NCBI GenBank assembly: GCA_945910005.1
Contig: OX246744.1
Location: 1,298,492-1,362,491, forward strand
Source: Isoperla grammatica
Lineage: Eukaryota; Arthropoda; Insecta; Plecoptera; Perlodidae
DNA length: 64,000 nt
Direction: 5' to 3'
A program made the position numbers and the translations under genes. The stretch's first letter is position 1. The number at the start of each line of letters is the position of its first letter. This document shows, in pieces, positions 1-12,754 of the stretch. The notes under the pieces were generated by a model. It did not search any database, had not been told where the DNA came from, and saw only the letters and a list, made by a program, of their open reading frames with translations.

Positions 1-201
1 CTCCCTGGCAGCCTGTCCGAGTATCGCCAGCCAGCCTGTCATGTCCTCGTTGTCCGCGGCCTGCAGCAGCAGCTCCGAGCAGCTCAGAGTGTTGAGCCTC
101 AGGACGTGTTTCCTCTTGGTGTAGTCCCCAGCCTTGTCCACCTGGGCGCAGCACATGTCCACGCTCTCCGACTCTCCGCCTCCGACCATGGCCGACGGCG
201 T
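1..201 (-). CDS. RhoGAP19D: RhoGAP19D exon 19 in window: C-terminal half of PH domain, runs off left edge
   Basis: The acceptor is ttgcag at 202-207 (minus strand), entered in phase 0. The 67 codons include [11 protein letters not shown] (PH beta strands) and [12 protein letters not shown], the PH C-terminal helix with its conserved Trp. It joins directly to the exon at 2840-2941 (phase 0). The frame is still open at base 1, so the exon or its continuation extends outside the window. Confidence 0.9.
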
Positions 202-3200
202 CTGCAACCATCGACAAGTGGGGACGTGATTCGCGTCGACATGCGGACGAGATTTACAAACAAAACAACATTTTTTAAAACATATTTTTATCGCGGTAAT
301 TTATTTTCTGTTCGTCATGAAACGGATGACGGAAGAGAGTATGCCCAGGAGAATATATGAACAAAGGATCGAAGGAAGAAGACGACGGGGAAGAGCAAGG
401 AAGAGATGGAAGGAAAAGATTGCTGAAGACTTACAGAAGAGAGGAGAGAACTGGGAGCAAGTAGAGGAAGTAGGATTGTGGGGAGATAGGAAGAGGTGGA
501 AAAATTTGGTTGTGAAACCCAAGCTGGTTCTGCCAGAAGCAGGAAACGGCGATGGATAATGATGATGATGATGATGATTTTCTGTTTTGCCAAAGTGATT
601 TACGAAACCCCCAAAAATGTTATGTTTGATAACTTCGCCCTTTTCTGCAGCCCGGAACTCCCCGCTATTGTCGCACGACAACGGGGGTTTCAACTCACCC
701 ACGAGAGCGAACCCCAACGTCTCAGCCTCCGGGCGATCAGGGACTTGGACGAACCGAACCTCATCGGGACGCAAGTTGTCAGCGCTTCGTCGTCGTCAGA
801 CATTGTACGATAGTCACACGCTTCGCTACTTGCCGTTCACACTAGCCTCTTGTGTTTGACACTAGCCTCGCATCTTTCAAACTAGCCTCTTGTGTTTAAC
901 AGTAACCTCAGGGCTTTCACGCTAGCCTTGCGTATTTCACGTTTTCATTGCACAATTCTTACACAAAATAATGATATCAACATTGTGCCTGGAATCGAAC
1001 CCAAACCCTTTAGAATCAGAGTCTAGAAACGAGCCACAACTATCTGTTACAAAACACACGTCAACGAAACAAAGGCTCTTCCATTGTGACACAGAAAAAC
1101 TGGGATGAAAAAGAAATCAAAGACATTCAATATTATTGAATACTTTTTTCTAAACAAAACTAATCTGAGAAGTAAACTATGTTTGTTGTTCAATGTCTAA
1201 AGCGTAGTGGTTGGACACACGCAGGGGTCACTATCAAGGCATACGTGCTAGGCTAGCTATCGAGGTCAACCGGGCCTTCGTCAATGGTTGGCGTATCCTG
1301 CATCGGTCGACCGCAGGCTCAAGGAAGTAGGAAGTGTGGAGACTTCTCACGCAACCATGATACCGTACATTAATGGGCTTTGACACAACCGGCACTTATC
1401 GCAAATACCTACAATAAAGTTAAATGTGGGTAGTAACCCCCGCTACCCCACACGAGACACGGGAAATCTCAGGGAGTAATCAATTCATTGGTCAGCAGTT
1501 AGTCATGAAGTATACAAGATGGGTTATAAGTTATAGGAAACGTCACACTAATATATGAAGCAAAAGGGTAAACAATGAAATTATAACGAGAGTAAATGTG
1601 GTTTAACAGTCTTTCTCTTTAACCGGCCATCGAGGATTACAATACTAAACAAATTATGGCACTTGGATTATTACTTGATTAACGATAATTTGTCCTGGTT
1701 TAAAAATATTTCAGTGGCTTTGTCCACCTTTGCACGCCATAACATTTCACAACACTTCGCACGTAAACGAATACAGACGTCCGGGCAGTCGTTAAACGAA
1801 ATCGAAACTTCCGACGCACGATTTCATAACCGTATTCAGAACGAGCGTCGAATCACAAAATCAGCATTCGAATTCGGAACACCGTCTTCCGCGAGAGATA
1901 AGGGCGTCCGCGATTACGTTGTCCGATTTCCGTCACGCACACTCCCGAATCTTTGCCGAACACAACTACTACGCGAAGTACCGTAAACACTATCAACACT
2001 CGTGGATACAAGGTGCTAAACACAGACACCTGTTGTCACGCGCACACTTGTCACACAAACACACTTGTCACACAACACCTACGCTGTGAGTGAGCGACGA
2101 CGTGAGGCAGCTGAGTGAAGACCGCCCGCCAAGCCAGCGAGCGGGAGATAAGCCACCCTGACCGCTGGAATGGCGGCAGGAAACTGTTGCGCTGGGAGAT
2201 ATGGGCTTCCTGCCCGGAGATAACGGGTACGAAATATGGCAATTTCCATACAGATAGCAGTCGTACGTATGAGGTGATTCATTTAACGCGCTGATTGGGG
2301 AGCATTTACACTCTTTGGTTGTCTTCTCATCATTTAACATTATTTATATTGAGCCTTATATTATTTTCATATACTTTATAAATAAATAAGATCATTTTTA
2401 TAAATCATAATTATATATACATTTTTTTTTTTTTTTTTTGTCCTGTAGGAAATGGCCTCTTCAACCATTCTTCTTTCTTGCTATCCAATATAAGGCTGCC
2501 TCCTTCCCTGTCCTGCTCATTGTATAATTCATATTATACAATCATTATTTACATTTATTAAGGACAATATTTTATTTATTTATACATTTAAAAAAAATAT
2601 TTGTTACGTTGCTAGCTAACTTATAGTGTACCTTTTTTTCTTCTGTTATGCCCAAACCAAACCAACTAAACCAACTAAATAATGTTTGAATAAAGAATAA
2701 TGATATATGATTCATGTTGTTTTCTATCCATGCCCCTTGACCTTCCGAGCCGCGTGCTACGGCTAATCCCAACCATGTATAGATTGTTATGCGTGCAGAG
2801 ACCTCTAGTTCTAGCCTGGCAAGCTGTTGTCTGTCTCACCTGTCCGCTGGTCTGCTGCGGATCCCTTCTGTCCTTGTACAGAGTCAGCGTGTGATCGGTC
2901 AGCACCGCCCACACCTGTTTCCACGACCGGTCGCCGGCGCGCTAGAAGGCAATGCACCGGTCAACATCACAACCACGTAAACACTCTGACATTAATACGT
3001 GTAGATTCTCAAACGAAATCAAATTTTATCTAAAGTTTTGAGTATCTAGCCAGGGTAGAGTGCCAATGCCAATGGCCACACTTGTGCTAGTCGGGTAGCA
3101 CACATTCGCCAAGCATGCGAGGTGAAAGCGCCTCGTCGATCGGTAGGCCTAAATATTATACGCCGCGCTATCATCGTGCACGCGTGGCAAACTTTTACTA

Positions 3201-6200
3201 GTGAGTGGAGCAGTACGAGGAGGTAGACAAACAGCTGTTAGTGTTGGCTCTCTACCTAACATAAGTGTGGTTGTACGTATACTCAAAGATTTAAAGTACC
3301 TTGAAAGAAAGTAGTAAAAAGTTGAACAAGTGAATGAAAGTGATGACAATGATGATTAGAACACAACTGTATACTCCACACCAGGCCGGCATATCACCGC
3401 GAGATGTGGCGTTTGACTTTACCGTCCCCTAATGGAATGCTAATAGCTCTCATCGACTGGACTCTTGAACCTTGAACAACAACAAGGTCAATTTAAAGGA
3501 AGCCAGGCTCAATTTTTCCACGAATAATACACTTATCAGACATCAACATCTCGCCCCAACGTTGACAGCTCTACTCAAGGGGTGGACAATACGTCCCCTA
3601 CGAACAGGTTTCTATGGTGACATGCCAGCCTGGTATAAACTGTAGGAAGGGAGTGAACCCACCTTGCCGTCGATGACTGTGACCTTACAGTGCAGCCAAC
3701 CCTCTCGCGTGGCCGGAAGATTCTCCTTGTTCTCCTGGGCCGGCGTCGCCAGCTGAGTGGGGTGGTCGCTACAACAACAACAACCACAACGACGCAACGT
3801 AAGCAACGTCCGTCTGGCTACGGGAACACATCGTCGCTGTAGCCCAACGCAGTGACTTGGGTAGTTGTAACGTGTTACGTTGATAGATGCCCATCGGTCA
3901 AGCGTAGGGAGATAGAATTTAACAGCTTACCCTCAAGCAGGCTACGAATTCGCGAGTTCAAAGTTGACCTTAATAAAAAAATAACGAGTCTCGTTATTTT
4001 GGTATTATGTCTTTCAATGTCGATTTTCACTCTCCAATTCGCAATCTTACTAGAAGGTAAGCTGTTGGCTTAGTATTTAAATAAAATTGTATTATATTTG
4101 GTATAAAATTGAAACTATATAATGCAGTATTATACTTTATTATCAAGGGAATTGCTTGAAAGCATAATGGTAATAGGCATAATTATTTCCAATGATAGAA
4201 AGAGGATATGCTTAAAAAGGTCAGAGCTGAATCCCCTGCTCTCAAAGCAGGGAATCTGTGACCGATACACAGCCAAGATGCGTTTTTCTTGTATAACATA
4301 GAGGCCAGTGTTACGTCATTGGGTAGACAGTCACCTCACGCGGTAGGTTAGACACACACAACAGACATGCAGAACAAAGTACATAGACAACACGAGAGCA
4401 GGCAGGCCTGTCAGGCATATACGCAGGCTTGGTGTTCAATCACGGCGCTGGCAACGACTGTGTTGACTTAAGAATGCTCCAAGTCACAGTGCTCAACAAG
4501 TACATATACCACGCTACTACTGCTCTTCTAGCTAACATTTGTCTCAGATCAAGAGTTGTAAATCTGACAATTTTAGAAATATAATTTAAAATAAATGGTA
4601 GCCTATAATTTAACAACAAGGCCTGTATATAAAAACTAAAAGTGTATATTTTTAAACAAATTCAATTATTAAACAAAAAACAATAGGCTAAAATTTAAAT
4701 GTTTTCTAAAAAAAATCAATCTTTTAATAAAACCTACGATGCCGAAGACTGAACGACCAAGCCTGCGATATGGCGCTGGCGAAGCGGGATAAGTGGTTAA
4801 CACACATAATATGAAACAGTGAACGGCATCAAAGCTTGCAACGTCCGTCACTGAAACGTTTACCATATTTCCATAAATATTTGCGGTCGAGTACTTTCAC
4901 CAAGATCACGTTAGCAATTAGTTTGTTTAGATTTGTTAATTTGTATTGTATTATTATACTAGGATGAGCGTAAAAACGTGAGGAGAGCAATGTGTGAACC
5001 AACTGCGATATATCCCATATAATTATTAAATATGAAGAGTTAACAGTTATTATATAATTATTAATAGCAACCCAAGTTCTTTTATTTTGATAAGCTTGCA
5101 CTTACAACTTGTATTTATTTATTTATCTACCAGAGAAACTAATGTTTCCATGCCAAGTTAGTGCATTCTGTTTGCAATGCGGTAGAGACAACGCCGTCGA
5201 TGTTGGGACTCTATCGCGGCTCCCTTCATACTCAAAGACGAAACAAAGCTCGAAAAAAAACTAGCGCTACTTAACTTTCGACGAGAATACCGACAAATAT
5301 TTGCGGAAATATGCGAAGAGAGAGCGAGAGAGAGAGAGAAAGAGAGACACACATGAGTAACAGAGAGACGAGACAGTGGCAGGCAGTGCGACAAACAGGG
5401 TAACGACGAGAGACAACACAACGTACGGCGCTGCTGAAAAGTGACACAAAGCTGGTACGTGTTAGCGGGGCACGGTGCAACAAGTGTTAGTGGGGGGAGG
5501 GGGGGGGAGGGGCTGCGTCTTACGGATCACAACGTAAGCAGTGTCTTCACGTCTACAGCTGAACACAGACTCGACGACCGATTGCCAAGTATAGGACTCG
5601 TTCTACTCTACCCCTGACATTAGATTTGTCTCGCAAAAGAAAGTTAACTTGTTGCTCAGAGGGAAGACTATTGTCACTATTAAAACTGTACAAAATTAGT
5701 TTTTTTTTAATCATATCTAAATAGTAGTCATGATAAAACATCAAAAAAGTGAAAAGCGGACTCGATTTGGGTTTGTAAGAACTGAAAAATATTTGTAATA
5801 AACATGGTAATGACCAGAGTTGGTATTTCAAATTTACTTCGTAATTAGGTAAGTTAATTGAAAATAACATATCTGGATTCAAATTCTAATAAAGACAAGT
5901 TTGATAAAATCCAAATGGAGCCCGGTTAGTCGTTAGCAATTAGTCCGGTGGTAGTTTCAAGCTGTTACTGGTTACGTTGTCATCGTGAGATAGTGTTAGT
6001 TAGTAGTTATGCTTGCGAGTAGCTCGCCGGCCACAGCGGAGCCCAGCTGGGAACGGGGGGGCTTTGCCCACGCTTGAAACGGGTTCATCCCTCCAAGGAA
6101 CGCCACCTAGTCCATTTCACGTTCCCCAATAACATTCGATAGAAAACAATCCACCACTAAAAATTGAATTTTGAATTATATTCACTACCAATTAATTACA

Positions 6201-9200
6201 TTTGTGAGTAACAAAAAGGAAAGATATTGCTATTCCATTCCAATTGCCAGAATTATTAAGACTTGATTCCTATTAGGACTATGTTGTAAGCGGGCTTGCA
6301 CAAGGCCCATATAATAATATATTCTTGTAAAAATAAACATTTGGAACCTTCTGACAGGTAGTTGCAACAGTAAAAACACGATATTCAAACAAGTTAAAAT
6401 TAGAGAAGCATTTTACCACTCACAAGTCAATCCCTTTTCACCTGATAATAAAACAAAAAAACACAGGCAGAGCTGTGAGCGAAACTAGAGCGTGGGCTCC
6501 TCTGTGGCGGAGGGGTGGGGAGGGGAGGGGTGGGGGGTGAGCTCACCGCGTGTACTGACGCGACGGTATCGGCCTCGCCCCCTCCTCGAAGATCTCGCGC
6601 AACTGTTGAATGTCGTCGGGAAACAACGGCGGACGCCATTTCCTGTTGGCGCTGCAACGAACACCCCAGCGTACAACCATCACTACACCGTCACACCTCC
6701 ACCATAGACTACACACACCGGTCACACGCCACACTAACCAGCGTGGTTCTAGTTGAATATAAACCACGGCTTGATTATATAAAATAAATAAATAAATTTA
6801 CATTTAGAGTCTACCCACTCAGTAACGAAACTGATTTGCAGTGGGGGACTTTCATTTAAAGCGTCTAAGCCAACCCTGTAGGCTCCGAACACCATCGATG
6901 AGTGAGCGTTAACCAATCAAAGATCGATATTTCAAATAAGAAACATACGAATCAGTGATTGGACAGTGCGAACACCTGCGGACAAATGCCAGAATCAACA
7001 AGGCCGATTCAGAACAACTTTGAATTTATTGAGTGCTATATCATGATAGTAATGCTGTTTTTTGTGTTTTTTTTTTTTGGGGGGGGGGGGGGGGGCAGTT
7101 TAAAAATTATAAAATATAATAACAGTGATTACTTTTGGTGATGAAGCATAGAACCAAATGGAAGTAGGCTGATACATTTGATGTTGGCGTGTTGAGGACA
7201 TTATAGTAAATACTAGCTTGCAAGTGGGAGATGAACATCATACTATATGTACGTATATATATATGCACATGGTTTGTATTATTACACAGAGCTTTGGTAG
7301 CCAGATGGCTACGTAAGACTGCCAAGCATGAAATGTTCAGCCAACACACAGAATAGCTTCCCTAAAGTAAGTCCTCCCAAGAAATATACAACAAAGGCTA
7401 AAATAATATACAATATATGCAAAAATGTGACGCCAATACGAGACTCGGCACACAAAACCACATAAAAACAACAAGTGGACGTATATTAACAACAACATTT
7501 ATGTATAATAAAACATAATTGACAAAAACTGCATATATACATTTAGGACGGTGCGTATACCAAAGTAGTACCCAACACAGCTGAACAAAAACCCAACTGT
7601 TAGAGTTGTTGTTGATATTAACAAGGGAAAAGTCAGAATAATAAATGTTTAGTGCCTTCTTGTTTCCAGCTAGCGAAACTAAGACGTGCTTCATATGAGC
7701 ACCTGTTGCTGACACTCTGATCCACCCATGCATCGCTACGATGCAGTGGGTTGTAGAAGGCGTATTTAAATAGAATTACGTGACGAACAAGAAAGGCAGG
7801 AAACGAGAGAGTCCGAGAGCATCGGTCGTTTACCTTCTCAGCTGCTGCTCGGTATCGCTGTACTCAAGGTCGCTGTCCACGTGCATTCGCTCTCCGCACG
7901 TCGCCTTCAGGTACGACGCCCTTCGCAGCCGGTCGTCATCCACTGTGAACACACAGACGCACGCACACGCGCGTTCAGTACGTTCGCACTCATTGATCGT
8001 AGCAAGCAGCTCATGTTTTAGTTGGCGACAAGTGCGCTACTCACGTGTTGTGTGATGGTTGACGTTCTTCTGCCGGCGGATCACGATGGGGATCGCTGCG
8101 TCCGCTGACAACAGACCTGCAACAAGCCGAGCGTGTCAGCACCCACAGCTACATACAGGTATTTGTAGCGTTCACAGAAAGGGAAAATTCAAGTCAAAAA
8201 CGTTTGTTCACTAAATGTGTGAAAAAACACAATTTTATGTTCTGTTTATTGGTCTCTGACGATACTTATGATGAATTTAGAAACGTGTGTGTCACGAGGA
8301 CGCTTGTCGCCCACTCTCTCACTCACCTTGCGCGGTCGCGTTGTCTAGCGCCGTTATCAGACTCTCCACGTCCGTGTGAGCGACCACCTCCCCCTCCCCA
8401 TCCCCCCTCGCCACGAGGGTCAGCTGGGTGGGCCTGGTGGCGGGGGGAACCCTCCCCTCCTCCCCCTCCTGGTTGGGCCGGGAGGAGGGGGGAGGGACGT
8501 CCTCAGAGCTCTCGTCCAATGAAGTGCCCTGGCGCTTCAGCAGGCGCGAAGCGCGGGGCTCTAAGCGCGCCAACAACCAACCAATACCAACGAAAATAAA
8601 CGGAAACAAACGAAAAGTGCGTAAGATAACGAAAATAATGTACGACAACACAAACAAATTGAAACAATAAAATCATAGTATGTGTAAAACGGGAAGCGGA
8701 GGGTTTACAACTACTGTGTAACAAAGACAGCCTAGTTGCGGAACCATCTGAGAAAGCCTCAACAACAAACGAGGTCCCTAGGTGAGCATAGATAATGGTC
8801 GGTTTTGCTCTAGCACTTTTAGCTCTCAACATTTGAAAGCTTTTCAAGGGGATTAACAGCTACCATGTCATAAAAACATTTAAGAATATCTACAACATAA
8901 AGTGATAAGAGCTACGTAAAACAAATAAGCAGGAATCCCACATGCAGCAGATTTTCTTGGACAATTAGGAACCACGTACATGAGGAACAAGGACAGAAAT
9001 GTGTATAGTTTTAAAAATTGTGCATAAATAATACATCTACTACTAAAAGAAAGAAAGAAAGAAAGAAAGAACTAAAGAATGCCGGTGGAATGTGCGGACG
9101 TGTGGAGTGCGGATGAGACCCACCTGTATTGACGGGAGTGCGGCACGCGGCAAGGTAGGAGTGCGGACGAGACCCACCTGTATTGACGGGAGTGCGGCAC

Positions 9201-12200
9201 GCGGCAAGGTAGGAGTGCGGATGAGACCCACCTGTATTGACGGGAGTGCGGCACGCGGCAAGGTAGGAGTGCAGATGAGACCCACCTGTATTGACGGGAG
9301 TGCGGCACGCGGCAAGGTAGGAGTGCGGATGAGACCCACCTGTATTGACGGGAGTGCGGCACGCGGCAAGGTAGGAGTGCGGACGAGACCCACCTGTATT
9401 GACGGGAGTGCGGCACGCGGCAAGGTAGGAGTGCGGATGAGACCCACCTGTATTGACGGGAGTGCGGCACGCGGCAAGGTAGGAGTGCGGACGAGACCCA
9501 CCTGTATTGACGGGAGTGCGGCACGCGGCAAGGTAGGAGTGCGGATGAGACCCACCTGTATTGACGGGAGTGCGGCACGCGGCAAGGTAGGAGTGCGGAT
9601 GAGACCCACCTGTATTGACGGGAGTGCGGCACGCGGCAAGGTAGGAGTCCTGCCTCACGGCCTTGTGCCGCGCCGGCTCGTCGCTATCCTTGCGGTCCAG
9701 CGGCCAGTCGAGCGTTCCGCGGACGTTCCTGGGCGTTCCCAGCGCCGCCGCCCACGACTCTGCAGAGTTGGAGCGAGCGCGTAGACACGAGGGCAGCGCG
9801 GCGTCTGCGTAACGTCCAAACTCTCCGTCAGCGTTATGTACGACGTGACTGTCAGGGTGTCAGGAAGGAGGCGCACAGGAAGGACAAGGATTAGATGGAA
9901 GGAGACAGGGGAGACAGATACCGGTGGAAGAGAGGAGGAAACATGAGGAATGTGGCAGAGACCGGCAAAAGAGAGGAGAGCAGATGAAGGATGTGGGAGA
10001 GAGGAGAGCAGATGAGGGATGTGGAAGAGACCGGCAGAAGGGAGGAGAGCAGAAGAAGGATTTGGGAGAGACCGACAGAAGAGAGGCGAGTAGACGACGG
10101 ATGCGGAAGAGACCGGCAGAAGGGAGGAGAGTAGATGACGGATGTGGACAAGACCGGCAGAAGAGAGGAGAGCAGATGAAGGATGTGGAAGAGACCGGCA
10201 GAAGAGAGGAGAGCAGATGAAGGATGTGGAAGAGACCGGCAGAAGAGAGGAGAGTAAATGACGGATGTGGGAGAGACCGGCAGAAGAGAGGAGAGCAGAT
10301 GAAGGATGTAGACGAGACTGACAGAAGAGAGGAGAGCAGATGAAGGATGTGGAAGAGACCGGCAGAAGAGAGGAGAGCAGATGAAGGATGTAGACGAGAC
10401 TGACAGAAGAGAGGAGAGCAGATGAAGGATGTAGACGAGACTGACAGAAGAGAGGAGAGCAGATGAAGGATGTAGACGAGACTGACAGAAGAGAGGAGAG
10501 CAGATGAAGGATGTGGAAGAGACCGGCAGAAGAGAGGCGAGCAGATGAAGGATGTGGAAGAGACCGGCAGAAGAGAGGAGAGCAGATGACGGATGTGGAA
10601 GAGACCGGCAGAAGAGAGGAGAGCAGATGAAGGATGTGGAAGAGACCGGCAGAAGAGAGGAGAGCAGATGAAGGATGTGGAAGAGACCGGCAGAAGAGAG
10701 GAGAGTAGATGACGGATGTGGGAGAGACCGGCAGAAGAGAGGAGAGCAGATGAAGGATGTGGAAGAGACCGACAGAAGAGAGGAGAGCAGATGACGGATG
10801 TGGGAGAGACCGGCAGAAGAGAGGAGAGCAGATGAAGGATGTGGAAGAGACCGGCAGAAGAGAGGAGAGCAGATGACGGATGTGGAAGAGACCGACAGAA
10901 GAGAGGAGAGTAGATGACGGATGTGGACGAGACCGGCAGAAGAGAGGAGAGCAGATGAAGGATGTGGAAGAGACCGGCAGAAGAGAGGAGAGCAGATGAC
11001 GGATGTGGAAGAGACCGACAGAAGAGAGGAGAGTAGATGACGGATGTGGACGAGACCGGCAGAAGAGAGGAGAGCAGATGAAGGATGTGGAAGGGAGAAG
11101 AGCAGATGAGGAATGTGGAAGAGAGAAGAGCATGGGAAGATAATAAGGAAGCCTGTTGGAGCCAAACCGACTGCCAGAGACAGGAAACAAGGATACAGTA
11201 TATAGGTAGGTAATGACTAATGATGAAGAAAAATGACTAGAATTTGGAATTCATCAATGTCGGGCCAGAAAACATTCAATACAAGTCAACATATAGTACT
11301 GGGATTGGGATGGTTTTTACCCAGGGTGTAACCAACGTCAGTACCAGCCAGTGAAGCATAGCACTACATGCTTTTACCTAACCTTCCTGCTTGTTTTTCT
11401 TATGAACATCATTTTACACCTGGCCCATATAAATTGTTAAGTCAAATCACATTATTATTATTATTAACAACAATCATGCACGACGATTGATCACTCTCAA
11501 AGTAACATGCAATGCTCTACGTAGGAAATAGAAGATCTCGGGAACAATAAACTATTACAACAGACAACAACGATAACGCTACACACACAACCGCACGGCA
11601 ATGCTACCAACACAAACATCAAGGAGAACCGCACGGCAATGCTACCAACACAACACACGGATACACACACAACCGCACGGCAATGCTACCAACACAAACA
11701 TCAAGGAGAACGGCACGGCAATGCTACCAACACAACAACACACGGACGCTACCTCGAGTCTCGGGGCGGAAGTCTGCGGGCGGCTCGCAATGAAGGTTCT
11801 TAGTTCCGATGAGGACGACGCGGTTACCGGAACCGTACGGGATCGCGGGACCTGAGAGCCAGACGGGACTCAGTGATCTACTAAACACTCGTTGGGGTTG
11901 TATTTGGACGTATCATTTCATCGACCTATGAGAGACTTAGGTTGGAATTCATAGTCGGCCCCTACACCTAGGGGCGCCCATTGTTACCAAGGTAACAATT
12001 GTTTGCATGTTATTTCCCATAAACAAAACAAATCAATTGCAACAATGGGTGCCCCTAGGTGTAGGGGCCGACTATGAATTCCAACCTTAGGTCCATAGAT
12101 TCACAGTCGGCCTCTAAGCCATGCCTAAGCTAGCAAACGTTATAGATTTTTAATCCTTTTTTGAAGATTATCAATAGAACAGCACTGCCGCCCCGCACAA

Positions 12201-12675
12201 ATTTGGATATTGATGTCATCTCAAAGAAGGGAACAAAATCATTCAATCCTTGTACGTTTTGAGCCATTCGTGTTGAAACACTAATAAAAAAAAACATCCT
12301 ATAACACAATATATTAAATTAAGTTTTCAGATTTTTTTTATGTACACTTTACATTTATGTTTTGTATGTTCATAAATATTTTTTTTTGGTGGATTTAGCC
12401 TATTTTGGTAATGAAATGAGTGACTGGCAAGACTGTCTCACCTGTCCCCTCCAGCGACCGGCTCTCCCTGTGGCCGCGCCTGTCCGCCTGGTCACCCCTG
12501 GACTCGAACTCCTTGGTCCTGAGCGCGACAGTGGGCACGCTCCTCTTGGCGGACAGTCGGGCCAGCTCGCTGCGGTAGAAGTCCGTCCTGTCTTCCTCCT
12601 CCTCCAGCTGGCCAGTCTCAAACTGTCTGGCCCGCCGCGACACTATCTGTACCCGCTCCGTGTGGGGGCCGTATC

Positions 12676-12754
<79 letters not shown>

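Noticed and set aside
1663..1986. 107-codon plus-strand ORF in a CpG-rich stretch
   Set aside because: No recognisable domain, low-complexity-free but unmatched, no splice context; the stretch is more plausibly regulatory or chance.
3663..3776. Alternative exon 17 acceptor at ...CCCACTCAG just inside the exon
   Set aside because: It would enter the known PH frame in phase 0, while exon 16 ends in phase 2; the upstream TTGTTGTAG site restores the frame without a missing exon.
8204..8670. Overlapping plus- and minus-strand ORFs across exon 13
   Set aside because: Only the minus-strand frame fits the splice phases and family motifs; the others are shadows.
9655..11190. 511- and 424-codon minus-strand ORFs rich in Ser, Leu, His and Pro
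   Set aside because: They run through the 41-bp minisatellite and merely overlap exon 12 in a different frame; the peptide cycles through the three frames of one repeat.
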